64,000 bases of DNA from Straminergon stramineum. Taxonomy: Eukaryota; Streptophyta; Bryopsida; Hypnales; Calliergonaceae. This document shows, one piece after another, positions 12,601 to 22,302 of the stretch. Within the stretch, counting starts at the first letter, position 1, and each line of letters starts with the position of its first letter. The stretch lies in contig OY987266.1 in the NCBI GenBank assembly GCA_963920665.1, positions 21,936,248-22,000,247 on the forward strand, in the 5' to 3' direction. The translations under genes were made by a program, and so were the position numbers. The notes below the pieces were generated by a model. That model worked only from the letters and a program-made list of their open reading frames with translations, was not told where the DNA came from and did not search any database.

Positions 12601-13185
12601 GAGAGATAAGCAATCGCCAGCGGAAGGAAGCCACATACCACTTACCGAAAGGTTAGCCAAACCCTAGGATCAATCTAGTAAACGATTAACAATCTCCGGG
12701 TCAGTTCCGGTTCCTATTGGTTTGTCATTGTAGTGGGCAAGACTTGTTACGGCTCTGAGTGACTTGCCTTCCAGATTAGCCATCCGGATAGTTGTGAGAG
12801 TGTTTCCGATCTAACCTAATGCAACAGTTGGTCTAAGTGCGTTTTGTGTAGTTTAGAAGGAGAAGAGAGTGTGAGAAATATGAGTGGTGAGTCCCTACCC
12901 CTCTATACAATCAATGGTGGACCCTCTGAGGATAAAACAGAGGTAACAAAAACCGATGTGGGTGTGAAGTGACAGATCCGGATTCCGGATTAGAGTGAAT
13001 CCGGATTGGATTCCGGAATTGTAGTGCTCCGGAAGAGAGAAAGGAAGAGAAAGAAGAGCTTAAGTCGGTAGAACGGATAACCTAGGCTTGCAACAACATA
13101 CTAGAATCCTCTGGGACGATATTTCGAGTTAGTTTACACGTTTGGGTGTTGTAAATGGTATTTACCACATGCTACGTGTACGACA
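9667..13185 (+). mobile_element. 3.5-kb TG...CA element B inside the satellite
   Basis: It interrupts the satellite cleanly: array units end at 9666 and resume at 13186. Its ends read TGTCGCGAGCC and GTGTACGACA, the same TGTSGC...GACA type as the element at 1854-5223, and both carry homologous reading frames. Near the right end AATCCTCTGGGACGATA resembles the equivalent stretch of element A. I do not find a matching target duplication (GGTCA on the left, GGGAG on the right), which could reflect recombination between satellite units. No LTR pair is visible. Confidence 0.65.
10089..12050 (+). pseudogene. Gag-like protein of element B (five in-frame TAG stops)
   Basis: The frame is continuous from the ATG at 10089 to the TAG at 12048-12050, about 650 codons. 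It is interrupted only by TAG codons at 10095, 10332, 10467, 11085 and 11370. The longest open part, 10488-11087, includes ANTIFGAFEG, NPIGPYLFHLYHHAKLL and an acidic stretch. Then come coiled-coil segments and VIRILVDF (11151-11372), and a Pro/Glu-rich basic-acidic tail (11391-12050). Motifs and order match the frame at 2376-3752, but this copy has the longer C-terminal tail. At one aligned site this copy has Trp (LVSWGKV) where element A has TAG, so single G-to-A changes explain such stops. Function unknown. Confidence 0.6.
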
Positions 13186-14440
13186 GGGAGCAAGCTCACG
13201 TCCTAGGTGATTGCGGGTGGGGGCGTGGTCTTCTGGCTAGGTGTTATTGAGCCCAATTTGGTAGAATGGAGGTGGCTGTAGGTGGGGGGCAAGTTTAGGT
13301 CCTAGGCAACTACAGGTGGGGGAGTGGTCTCCTAGCTTGGTGTTGTTGAGCCCAATTTGGTGGAATGGGGGGTGACTGCGGGTGGGAGGCAAGCTTAGGT
13401 CCTAGGCAACCGCGGGTGGAGGCCTGGTCTTCTAGCTTGGTGTTCTTGAGCATAATTTGGTAGAATGGGGGGCGACTACGAGTGGGGCAAGTTCAGGTCC
13501 TAGGCGACTACAGTTGGGGGTGACGTCTTTTGGCTTGGTGTTGTTGAGCATAATTTGGTGGAATGGAGGGTGGGGGGCAAGTTCAGGTCCTCGGCGGCCA
13601 TGGGTGGGGGCATGGTCTTCTAGCTTAGTGTTGTTGAGCCCACTTTGGTGGAATGGGGGGCAACTGTGGGTGGGGGGGCGAGTTCAGGTCCTAGGCAACT
13701 ATAGGTGGGGGCGAATTCAAGTCTTGGTGTTGTGGAGCCCAATTTAGTGGAATGGGGGGTGACGACGGGTGGGGGGAGAGTTCAGTTCCTAGGCGACTAC
13801 TGGTGGGATCGTGGTCTTCTCGCTTTGTGTTGTTGAGCCCAATTTGGTGGAATGGGGGGTGACATGCTAGTGGGGGGCAAGTTCAAATCCTAGGCGACCG
13901 CAGGTGGGGGCGACTTCAAGTCTTGGTGTTGTGGAGCCCAATTTGGTAGAATGGGGGATGACTACAGGTGGGGCGAGTTCAGGTCCTAGGTGACCGTGAG
14001 TGGGGGCGATGTCTTTTGGCTTGGTGTTATTGAGCCCAATTTGGTGGAATGGGGGGCGACTGTGTGGAGGGGGGCAAGTTCAGGTCCTGGGCGACCGCGG
14101 GTGGGGGCCTAATCTTCTGGCTTGGTGTTGTTGAGCATAATTTGGTGGATTGGGGGGCGACTACAGGTTGGAGGCAACTTCAAGTCCTGGGCAACCGCGG
14201 GTGGAGGTGACTTCTAGTCTTGGTGTTGTAGAGCCAAATTTGCTGGATTGGGGGGCAACTGCGGGTGGGAGGCAAGTTCAAGTCCTGGGCAACCGCGGGT
14301 AGGGCCGACTTTAAGTCTTGGTGTTAAGGAGCCCAATTTGGTGGAATAGGGGGCACCTGCGGGTGGAGGGCGAGTTCAAGTTCTGGGTGACTATGGGTGG
14401 GGGTGACTTCAAGTCCTAGGCGAGTGCGGGTAGGGGCATG
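13186..14440. repeat. Satellite array, right part (about 12 units)
   Basis: Same unit and landmarks as 8376-9666 (AATTTGGT near 13256, 13352, 13451, 13552, 13841, 13939, 14038, 14139 and 14335). Units are more diverged toward the right end, where the array stops at about 14440. Confidence 0.85.
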
Positions 14441-14648
14441 CCTTCCAATCCAAAGAAGTTTTAATAAGTATAACGAATTCAACTTTTAACATCTAGGAAC
14501 AAGTCACTTCATTAGGACCTTGGGCTCTTCAAGGCATCTTCGGGTGATGCATGGAGGATATTGGCTTCCTGGAAGTCATTGTTCTTGTGGAGGTCTTGGG
14601 TTCATCCCCAATGAGATCAATTTGGTTTGGTTTTTGTAGCCAACCTAC

Positions 14649-14673
14649 AAAAAAAAAAAAAAAAAAAAAAAAA
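14649..14673. repeat. Poly(A) tract of 25 bases
   Basis: A pure A25 tract ends a segment (about 14440-14648) that contains GGGTTCATCCCC, loosely like a Pol III B box. It could be the tail of a retroposon such as a SINE, but no clear A box or target duplication was seen. Confidence 0.4.
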
Positions 14674-14763
14674 GACGTCAAGCTAATTCCCTATGGTATG
14701 TGGGAGGGAAGGTGATTTCATTCTCAAGGTCGAGGGGATGGTCCATGAGAGTTATAAGAAATC

Positions 14764-14837
14764 AGTATTGAATTTTGTACAGAAATGTGTGTGGTGCAAC
14801 CTTGCACCTCATACATTTCCGTACGAAATTCAATACT
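14764..14837. repeat. 34-bp hairpin with 6-nt loop
   Basis: Arms 14764-14797 and 14804-14837 are inverted copies with four differences, two of them G-U compatible; the loop is 14798-14803. Its size and pairing are similar to the hairpin at 6351-6434, but the sequence is different. It is a miRNA-like foldback or a small foldback element. Confidence 0.65.
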
Positions 14838-15940
14838 AACTGTCTAAACCCTCATAGTACATCTCCGAAACCTTGGGAATCAAATGATGTTTCTTGCTCA
14901 CCTATCGGAGTGACTGAACTTGACGTTTTGTCTCTTTGGAGAGAGATTATTTTTTGTATACAAAATTTTAAGTAAACCTTTGATAGCTTTCACAAGAACA
15001 TATTGAATGTCCTCTATAGAATACTTAGCCAAAGAAATCATACATTGTATAAGGATTTGCTCATTTGCATGTTACGCTTCTTCATCTTCAAAATGATAAG
15101 GTGGCTAATTTTGAGTCCATAAATGATAGAAACTCTCTATACAGGATAGAAGAGCATCTTTTCATCCTATAAATTTTGTAGTGTAAGAAGGGGTGGTCCT
15201 CCTTGGAAAGTTTACTTCCAAAGACCGCATCTATAATTTGTAACTTAACAATTTACGTCTAAGAAAGATGATTTCAAAGGTGTCCCACTTATCCATTTAG
15301 AAATATCTTGTATCTTGTGGGTGACCAATTTTGAAGGATTGGCATGCCAAAAAAAGAAATGATAGCATTCAAACACCCTTGATGGTTTGAACAATGTCTT
15401 CATCAAAGACAACAATCTTTTGACTTGATGTGCATATGCTTCATTTGTTGTTCATTTCAATGTGCTCTGCAACATGTTTGTTTGCATTTATGACCTTTTC
15501 CACCCAAAAAGGGTTTAGGGTTGTGTAAAAAAGTCGATTTCATGTTCAATGTAGAGCAAACTCAAAGAAATTAGAAGAAGACTTTGGACACTTCTAAAGT
15601 AACCTCTATAATATTATTATGCAATGGTAGAATGTAAGCATTTCAAGTTCTCCCTTTTTGTTTCAATAGAAGTCAATCATGTCACGTACTTTTGTATTTT
15701 TGATTCCCTTTTTTCCCTTTTGGTCCATTCCTTTTTTTTTCTTTGTGAACAATGTAGACATATTTTTGAAACCATAAAGAAACAACTCAAAATCTAATTC
15801 CACATTCTAAACCATATCATAGTGGTCTTATGATTTTATTTGAAAGCAAGTGAAATAGAAGTGGGAAGTTTTAATGCCAATGTTTCTCCCCCATATCAAG
15901 GTTTCTTTTTGCTATTATTTATGATGGTCCATCCTTTCTA
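14838..15940. other. AT-rich stretch without a gene
   Basis: I see no protein-like frame, repeat array or RNA gene here. Confidence 0.45.
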
Positions 15941-16125
15941 GACCCGTGGTCGCCCAGGACCAACGGTTGCCCCAAAACCCGTGGTCACCTAGATCTACGA
16001 GCACCTCTAGAACCCATAGTCGCCTCCATACCTGCGGTTGCTTGTTTCACACGTGCTAGACCTGCACACGCCCCAAGGTGACCTTGGGTACTTAAGCGGT
16101 CACCCAAACCCTCGGTCTCCATTCT
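15941..16125. repeat. GC-rich motif array upstream of the kinase pseudogene
   Basis: The + strand reads repeated CCCGTGGTCGCC-type motifs together with GACCTGCACACGCCCC. These are the complements of the motifs upstream of the minus-strand genes. It is followed by TTTCATCCACCTTGAAGTGG (about 16141-16160), a leader shared with the gene at 19.6 kb. Confidence 0.6.
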
Positions 16126-16266
16126 TGGTCTTGCACATTGGCTTTCATCCACCTTGAAGTGGTTGAATGCGTGCTCGTGGGCCAAGGTGACTTCAAAAGG
16201 GGAAGTTTTTGCCCATTTTCCTTGCCAAGTTCAAGTCAAGAACACCTCGTTTTTCAAAAGAGGACT

Positions 16267-17856
16267 ATGTCTACTTCAAAGGAAGGAAGTAGTACAGGTC
16301 GGATATCAGCTTGGGATAAGGACCTTGACAATCTTGCAATGTTTGTTGTAGATATAACTACAAAGGAGGTAATTGGGGGTGTAAGACCATCCAAGACAAA
16401 GAAGTCCAAGACAGCACACGATAAGGACCCTACCTATCCTCCAGCATGATATACGACCTATGTGCATGAGGCTTGTCTGTAGTAGTATGAGGAAAAAAGT
16501 GTACAATATTTGGAGAGGAAATACTTGAGAAATAAAGAGGTTGGCATCCAATCCTTGAAGGATGAGTTGGAGGACTGTATTACAAGGAAATGGAAGGAAT
16601 CTTTGGACTCTGCAAATGTAGATGAAGTGTATTTCAACCAATGGCAAACGTGGATTGGCAATTGCCTACAAACTGGTATATTCAACACCAAGAAGTTGAT
16701 GCTTGAGTTGTGACCTATAGTGCCCGGATTTGGAGAAATGGATAGGGCCCGGGAGTTCCATGAGAAGATGGATTGGTGGCAAATTGCAACAAAAAGATTG
16801 TCAAGGTCTGAAGTTAGGGGTATGGGGTGGCAGACGAATGCATTGAAGGCTGCATTTACGAGAGATAGTGGTTCATGTATCATGTGGGTCTACTCAGAGG
16901 CCAAGGTGGTCCCACTTACTGGATTTGACCGTCAAGGAGGATATGCAAAGGTGCACAAGGTACGCATTGAAGGGATGTCCACGATCCCAGCACATGTACA
17001 TTTTGTGGGGAAATTGTCAAAGCAAAGAAACAAACGTGATGCGAGGGTGGAGTAGTCAGTGGAGGCTTTGGTATGCGCGTTGAATCATCCGGCCATTATT
17101 AAATTCCTAGCTGTCCATGACCAAACATTGGAAGCATACACTTTGTGATGGAATGGTGGTAATTTCAAACAGTTGCTTCATTTGAATGAGAAGGTGGTAC
17201 CGTATCTGGAATGACATGAAATCAAGTTGGTCAAGCAACTTACAAGCCAACAACAAAAAGAAATTAGCTTCTTTCGAAGACACAAGGCAAAGTTGGCGTG
17301 GGCCCTAGTTTATGTGACAAGTCTCGTGCACAATGCAGGGGTGCTACACAATGACTTGTCACCTATGAACATATTGTTGCATTATCCCCCCTTCTTGGAT
17401 GAAGAGATCAACATTGGGATTTGTGATTGGGGAATTGCAAGTCATATTCAAGAAGGAGCTCCCTCGCATTTTGGATATGAAAAACAAAAAAAACTTGATG
17501 CTAAGAGGATGGGCTGTTGGTGGGCAGCTCCAGAGTTGTTCTATTTGTTTGGGCCAAAGGGTTCAAATACGAGTCTAGATGTGATGAAAGCGACCTACAA
17601 ATATTCGATGAAATCCGACTCTTATTCGATTGGAAAGTTGACCCAACACATGAACATAGAACACATGGTTGAATACGAGAAGGACTTATTTAGAAATCAT
17701 GAGTCATCAAGGTACTTTGCCATGAAGTTACGTGAACTAGGTGATCCTAATGTTAACAGAAGACCAACATGTGCGCAAGTGGTGGACCTCCTCATGGATA
17801 AACCATGGTTCAGGAAACCACCCAAATTCGTCTTTCGAGACTCTGTCCTCTCATAG
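16267..17856 (+). pseudogene. Protein-kinase gene of the array-linked system (seven in-frame stops)
   Basis: One frame runs from the ATG at 16267 to the stop at 17854-17856, with stops at 16447 (TGA), 16480 and 16483 (TAG), 16711 (TGA), 17053 (TAG), 17146 (TGA) and 17212 (TGA) and no frameshift. The kinase domain is clear in the second half. A glycine-rich GGYAKVHKV loop is followed by LNHPAIIKF, then a catalytic loop HNDLSPMNIL (Asp and Asn kept; Arg of the usual HRD replaced by Asn). ICDWGIA stands where DFG is usual, then APELFY (APE region), SDSYSIG (the D.YSFG motif) and RRPT near the C-terminus. The N-terminal 180 codons are unknown. Substrate unknown. The upstream array and leader tie it to the coiled-coil genes at 19.6-24.8 kb. 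Confidence 0.75.
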
Positions 17857-18790
17857 GATTTGATGTAATAGTTTTCTAGTGGGAATAGTAATGTTGGCCA
17901 CCTTTTGTGCATCCCATTTTGGAAAAGCAATGCAAGTGTATAAACTATTTTTAATGTGAAGTACATGTTTGGACCCAAAATATTGAGTATTGTACATACA
18001 CATCACCTACTTGCATGCGTTTGGGTTTGAATATGAATTCTTTGCATGGTTCATTGTAGCTTGAGCATCAAATGAATGGGATTGATAAGATTCATAATTA
18101 AGATATAAAACAGCTATAGAGAACTCCAGTCCTTATTCAATAAATATGCCCAAATTAGATTGAGATAATCTATTGACTATGTTTTCACCGAAAATATCCA
18201 AACACTACTGTTTGTACTTTGTAGTGTGAGTACTAATTTTCCTGAAAAAGATTTAAGGACACCCTAAACCCTAGGATTTGGCAATATACTAACTTGAGAA
18301 AATGGGTTTAAAATGTTAAGAATTAAATGTTAGGAATTTTCACCATAAAGATTGGAAAATATTATCCTTGGACTTGATTGAAGTCATTGTTCTAGCCATG
18401 CCATAAAGAATGCACATGGACTTCAAATCATGACATATGTTTTAATTTATTTTGGAAACGGTGTTGTTTCTTTAGACTCATTCATCAAGATGAATTGGCT
18501 TCATACCTACAAAAATATAGATAATTTGGAATTGTACAACATGTAGGAAAAAATAGTAGGTACTAAGAAGTACATAATGACTTAAAAAAAAAGAATTCTA
18601 AAAAATGTACTTGTGGAATTGGAAAATGTCAATCCCAATGGCTATTTTGTTGAGATACAAAATGGACATCCCATGATTTAATTATTTTCTAAGAAGATAG
18701 AAAATTCAGAAAATCCATATTTGTTTGCAAACTAAAAGTCCACATAACTTTAATTTTATGAATGAATATGGAATACTTAAGAGCTTTCTA
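17857..18790. other. AT-rich stretch without a gene
   Basis: No gene is seen. Around 18170-18350 the sequence GACTATGTTTTCACC and what follows resembles the interior of the TTAA-flanked element at 31583-32535, so part of it may be an old fragment of that family. Confidence 0.4.
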
Positions 18791-19016
18791 CACTAAATAG
18801 TGAAATTAGGTTGCCCACACTATATAAATATTTAATATTCGATTACAAGAATGCACTACTTTTGAATTAAGTGTTGTTGTAATTGGAACTCATGACCCTT
18901 AATGTGTACAAATGGAAAATATGTAGAAATTTTTGTTCACTTTGATGGCTTCTAAAGTACCTTTTGGGGGGAAGTCAATCTAATTGTTAAGGCAATCTGA
19001 TTTCACTATTCAGTGA
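18791..19016. mobile_element. 226-bp MITE with CACTAAAT inverted repeats (copy 1)
   Basis: The ends form 25-bp inverted repeats, CACTAAATAGTGAAATTAGG at the left and its complement (three differences over 25) at the right end 18992-19016. An inverted second copy lies at 26407-26650 and shares the interior GAATGCACTACTTTTGAATT. The right end touches the motif array at 19024. Confidence 0.75.
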
Positions 19017-19023
19017 AGGTATG

Positions 19024-19305
19024 TGCCGTCGCGGTCGGGGGTTTGGGACCCGTAGTCGCCCAGACCCACATGCGCCCCCTAGTCGGGGTTCCCCTCACCT
19101 GTGGTCGCCCCAATCATGATTGCCCTAACCCGTGGTCGCCCCAGACCGACAGTCACCATCACCCGCGGTCATTGGCAGTGGTCCTAGACCCATTGTCGCC
19201 TTCCCGACCCGCACGCGCCCCATCCAGAGCCACACTCGCCTTGATGTGACTGTGGGTACAAAATTAGACCCTAAACCTACAGTCTCCCTTCTTTCCCTTT
19301 TGCGC
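19024..19305. repeat. GC-rich motif array upstream of copy 2
   Basis: Repeated ACCCGTAGTCGCCC, ACCTGTGGTCGCCCC and GACCCGCACGCGCCCC on the + strand. It is followed at about 19314 by TTTATCCACCTTGAAGTGG, nearly identical to the leader of the kinase pseudogene at 16.14 kb. The gene starts 290 bp further on. Confidence 0.6.
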
Positions 19306-19593
19306 CTTGTCTTTTATCCACCTTGAAGTGGCTAATTGCAGGCTCGAGAGGGGAGGTGGGTGTTGTGAGGAAGATATTCTATCTCTCCTCATGTCACCTT
19401 CATCTATGTGTTCCATTGATTGTAAATCATGCCGAATTGTTTGAAACTTGATTGGGATTGTAAATGTTGATGTTGATGTATTTGTAAATGTGAATTACCA
19501 TGAGGTAATAGATTTAAGTTTGTACAACAAGGTTTTAGGCTTGTTGTATTTGGCATAGTATCCGAGTAGAATTGATCGTATAGATTGAGCACT

Positions 19594-20985
19594 ATGGAGA
19601 ATGAGTCCCCACCATTGACACCTGCCACAATCAAACGCCTTACACGACAAGAGATGAAGCTCATCCACGACAAGGGTCGGAAACGGTGCCGTAAAATTCA
19701 CAAGAAGCGTGTGGCCATTTTGATCCATCCAAAGATTAAGGCATTTAAAGGTTGGAGAAATGAACCTGAGCCTTGGAGTTACAAAATGGTTTGCAAATAC
19801 ATGGATTAGTGCCACATCAGCAAGTTATTTACCTTGTGTCAGTACAAAGAGCATCTGAAGCAAAACAAAGTAAATCTTGCATACTCCAAGGACAAGGGCT
19901 TAATACTTAGATGTTGTGAGGTATAGAAGCACTTGTATTTGGAGGACTCAACTTACCGAAACAACAATTTATGTTTCTTTCTTGTGAGAATGGTGTATAC
20001 TAAATATGTGTTGAAGAAGGAGGTGCATTGGTCAACATTGAAGGAGGTTCCTATTGCGATCATTCCAGAGACTGCAAAAATTTTACCACCAAATGAACCT
20101 GTGGATGTAAAGAAGATGTTATCCAAGGTGAAGCATGGGAAGTCATTTGTTCGCGATGAAAGCGTGGTTTGGTCAGAGACTTCTAGCTCTAATCAACACA
20201 CCCATGAATATGATGGATATTCTTTCCATAGCAATGACGAGGAGGTTGCCATACAAGAATCTAGGACGGCTGTGGATGTGGGAGTCCACCAAAGTGGACA
20301 ATCAGCCCAAGAGCCCATCATAGTACAAGACACGGATGAAGAAGGCATGGATGATGCGGTGACTAGGAAAGTGGACCCCGTTTTGCGAGAGGGAGATGGG
20401 AGTGGTGGAGGAAGCGATTCAAAACATGAAGAGGTAATGTTGCTTGCCAAAATAGAAAGTGAAAAATTAGCATTGCGTGCAAAGAATGAGCAATTGAAAA
20501 ATTTGAAGGAGCAAGAAGTGAATCCCACTTTCGTAGAGGTGTTGAAGCAACAGTTGAAGGCCATAACAAACGTCATTGAAGAGAATGACAAGGGCTTCCA
20601 TTCCTTAAAAAGAAATCGCAATTTTTATTTGAAGAAAATGAAGAGTGGGAAGGTGCATAAAATGGACCATTATTTGATATGGGAATCAAAACTCAGAACC
20701 CTTGTCCGCAAACATCAATAGGTACAAAATGAAAGGCGAAGCCTAGAACTTCAAATAATGGAGAAGAAAAATGAATATTACGAGGCTCCCGTCCAGCACA
20801 TTCCAAAAGTAGAGCTTTTGGCTTCTTCCTCGACATATGGTAGTAATGCTGGAGAATTAGCAATGCTGGAGAAGTTGGTGAAGTTCCATGAGCAAAGATT
20901 ACCATTGATGGTATCAAAGTTGAAAGCTTTGAGGGCGGAAAGTCATTTTTTTCGGATTGGTATAAGTGGAATAGAACTAGCATAG
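19594..20985 (+). pseudogene. Coiled-coil transposon-associated gene, copy 2
   Basis: One frame runs from the ATG at 19594, with TAG stops at 19807, 19924, 20719 and 20983 and no frameshift. The N-terminal block (KAFKGWRNEPEPW, CHISKLF, FFLVRMVYTK, VHWSTLK) matches copies 1 and 3. The TAG at 19807 stands where both other copies have Trp, so it is a Trp-to-stop change. The middle is acidic and serine-rich. Residues from about 20430 to 20980 are Lys/Glu/Leu-rich and coiled-coil-like. I see no RING finger in this copy. It converges on the gene at 22303-24795, 1.3 kb away. The function is unknown. Confidence 0.65.
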
Positions 20986-22302
20986 GGAAGTCTGATGCAG
21001 AATTACAGCAAATGGGTCCATAGCCCATTTTGAAGGACTACCTCAACACAGAATAAAATACCTAGAAATACAATGAAGAAAAATACTTTCACCACGATTA
21101 TTTTGTATGTTGCCTATAGTGGTTTTATAAAGAAATGCAATGTTTTGAGATAAAACAATGTATATGGTGTCTTGAAGCAATGTGTGTACTAGAATAGTTA
21201 AATTGGTGTGGGCACACTAGTGGCGTGCATGGAAGGGAGAAAATGCCACACCATTTTTGGATCTTACAACTTTTCTATATGGATGAATATGTCTTTCTCA
21301 TGTTTTGGGAGAAGGTGATGGTATGATGAATGGAATGGGATTCTCGCACATAATTACAATCGAATAGTTACATGGGATTGATGGGAAGTTCTTGATTCTT
21401 GACCATAAAAGTCAACATAGTATTTTGTGAGAATGTCCTCATGAAATCTATAGTACAACTTATATTTATGATTTTCATATGAATAGTCGAGAACTAAGAA
21501 CCGATTGGGCCCAAAATACCATATTAATTGAGGAAATTTATTGGGCTTATTTGTCTCGGGTGATTTGCTTCATTGTTCCTCCTTGTATATAGGATTTTTT
21601 AGAATTCTAGCTTTAGCGTAATTTGAAGAAAATTATAATGGATATTGAGGAATTAGGTAGGTTTTATATGTAAGTTGGCCTACTCATGTGTTTTATGAAT
21701 TAAAATTTTGACCCCCAAGGACAAGGTGAACCATTTGAAGGTATGGTAATGTGAAGTCAACAAGTCAACATCTACAAAAAGGGGCATGTTGTATTTGAAT
21801 GCCTTTTATTCCTTCTTTGGCCAAGTATCTTGAAAGCTTAGAGGAAAAGCTTCCTATAATTAGAACCTCATGATTTTAAAGAATATGAAAGGAAATATCC
21901 AATTGGACAATGATGCTCCACTCTAGTGAGTAGTGACCTAGTTTTCTTCTCAATGCAAGTGAAATTAATTTGGAAAGTTAAACTTTAGGAGCTTTGTTGA
22001 TTTGATTCATACAAACTATTTTCGGAAGAATTGGAAAAGATCATTCTCGATATGATTTCAGAAATTGGTACTTTGGTAGAGAGGAAAAAAAGGTAGTATT
22101 AAATAAAAAAATCAATGCCATATGGAATTGCCGTACATAGGTATGCTAGGAAGTCGTAGAAGTGGAATGAAAGAAGCAAACCCTAAACCACTCCATCGTA
22201 CTTGCTGAAATAACTAGAAACATAGTGTAACTAAAACCTAACCCTTACTTGTCATCTATTATGATAAGAAGTAAGGCTAAATTGCATGATTCCTACGAAT
22301 GT
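20986..22302. other. Intergenic stretch between two convergent pseudogenes
   Basis: No gene is seen. It may hold 3' regions of both neighbours; no inverted repeat or array was recognised. Confidence 0.4.

Noticed and set aside
8376..14440. CRISPR-like array
   Set aside because: Units are contiguous tandem repeats without unique spacers, in plant DNA.
14521..14673. tRNA-derived SINE
   Set aside because: Only a weak B-box-like stretch and a poly(A) tail; no A box and no target duplication, so I kept just the poly(A) tract.
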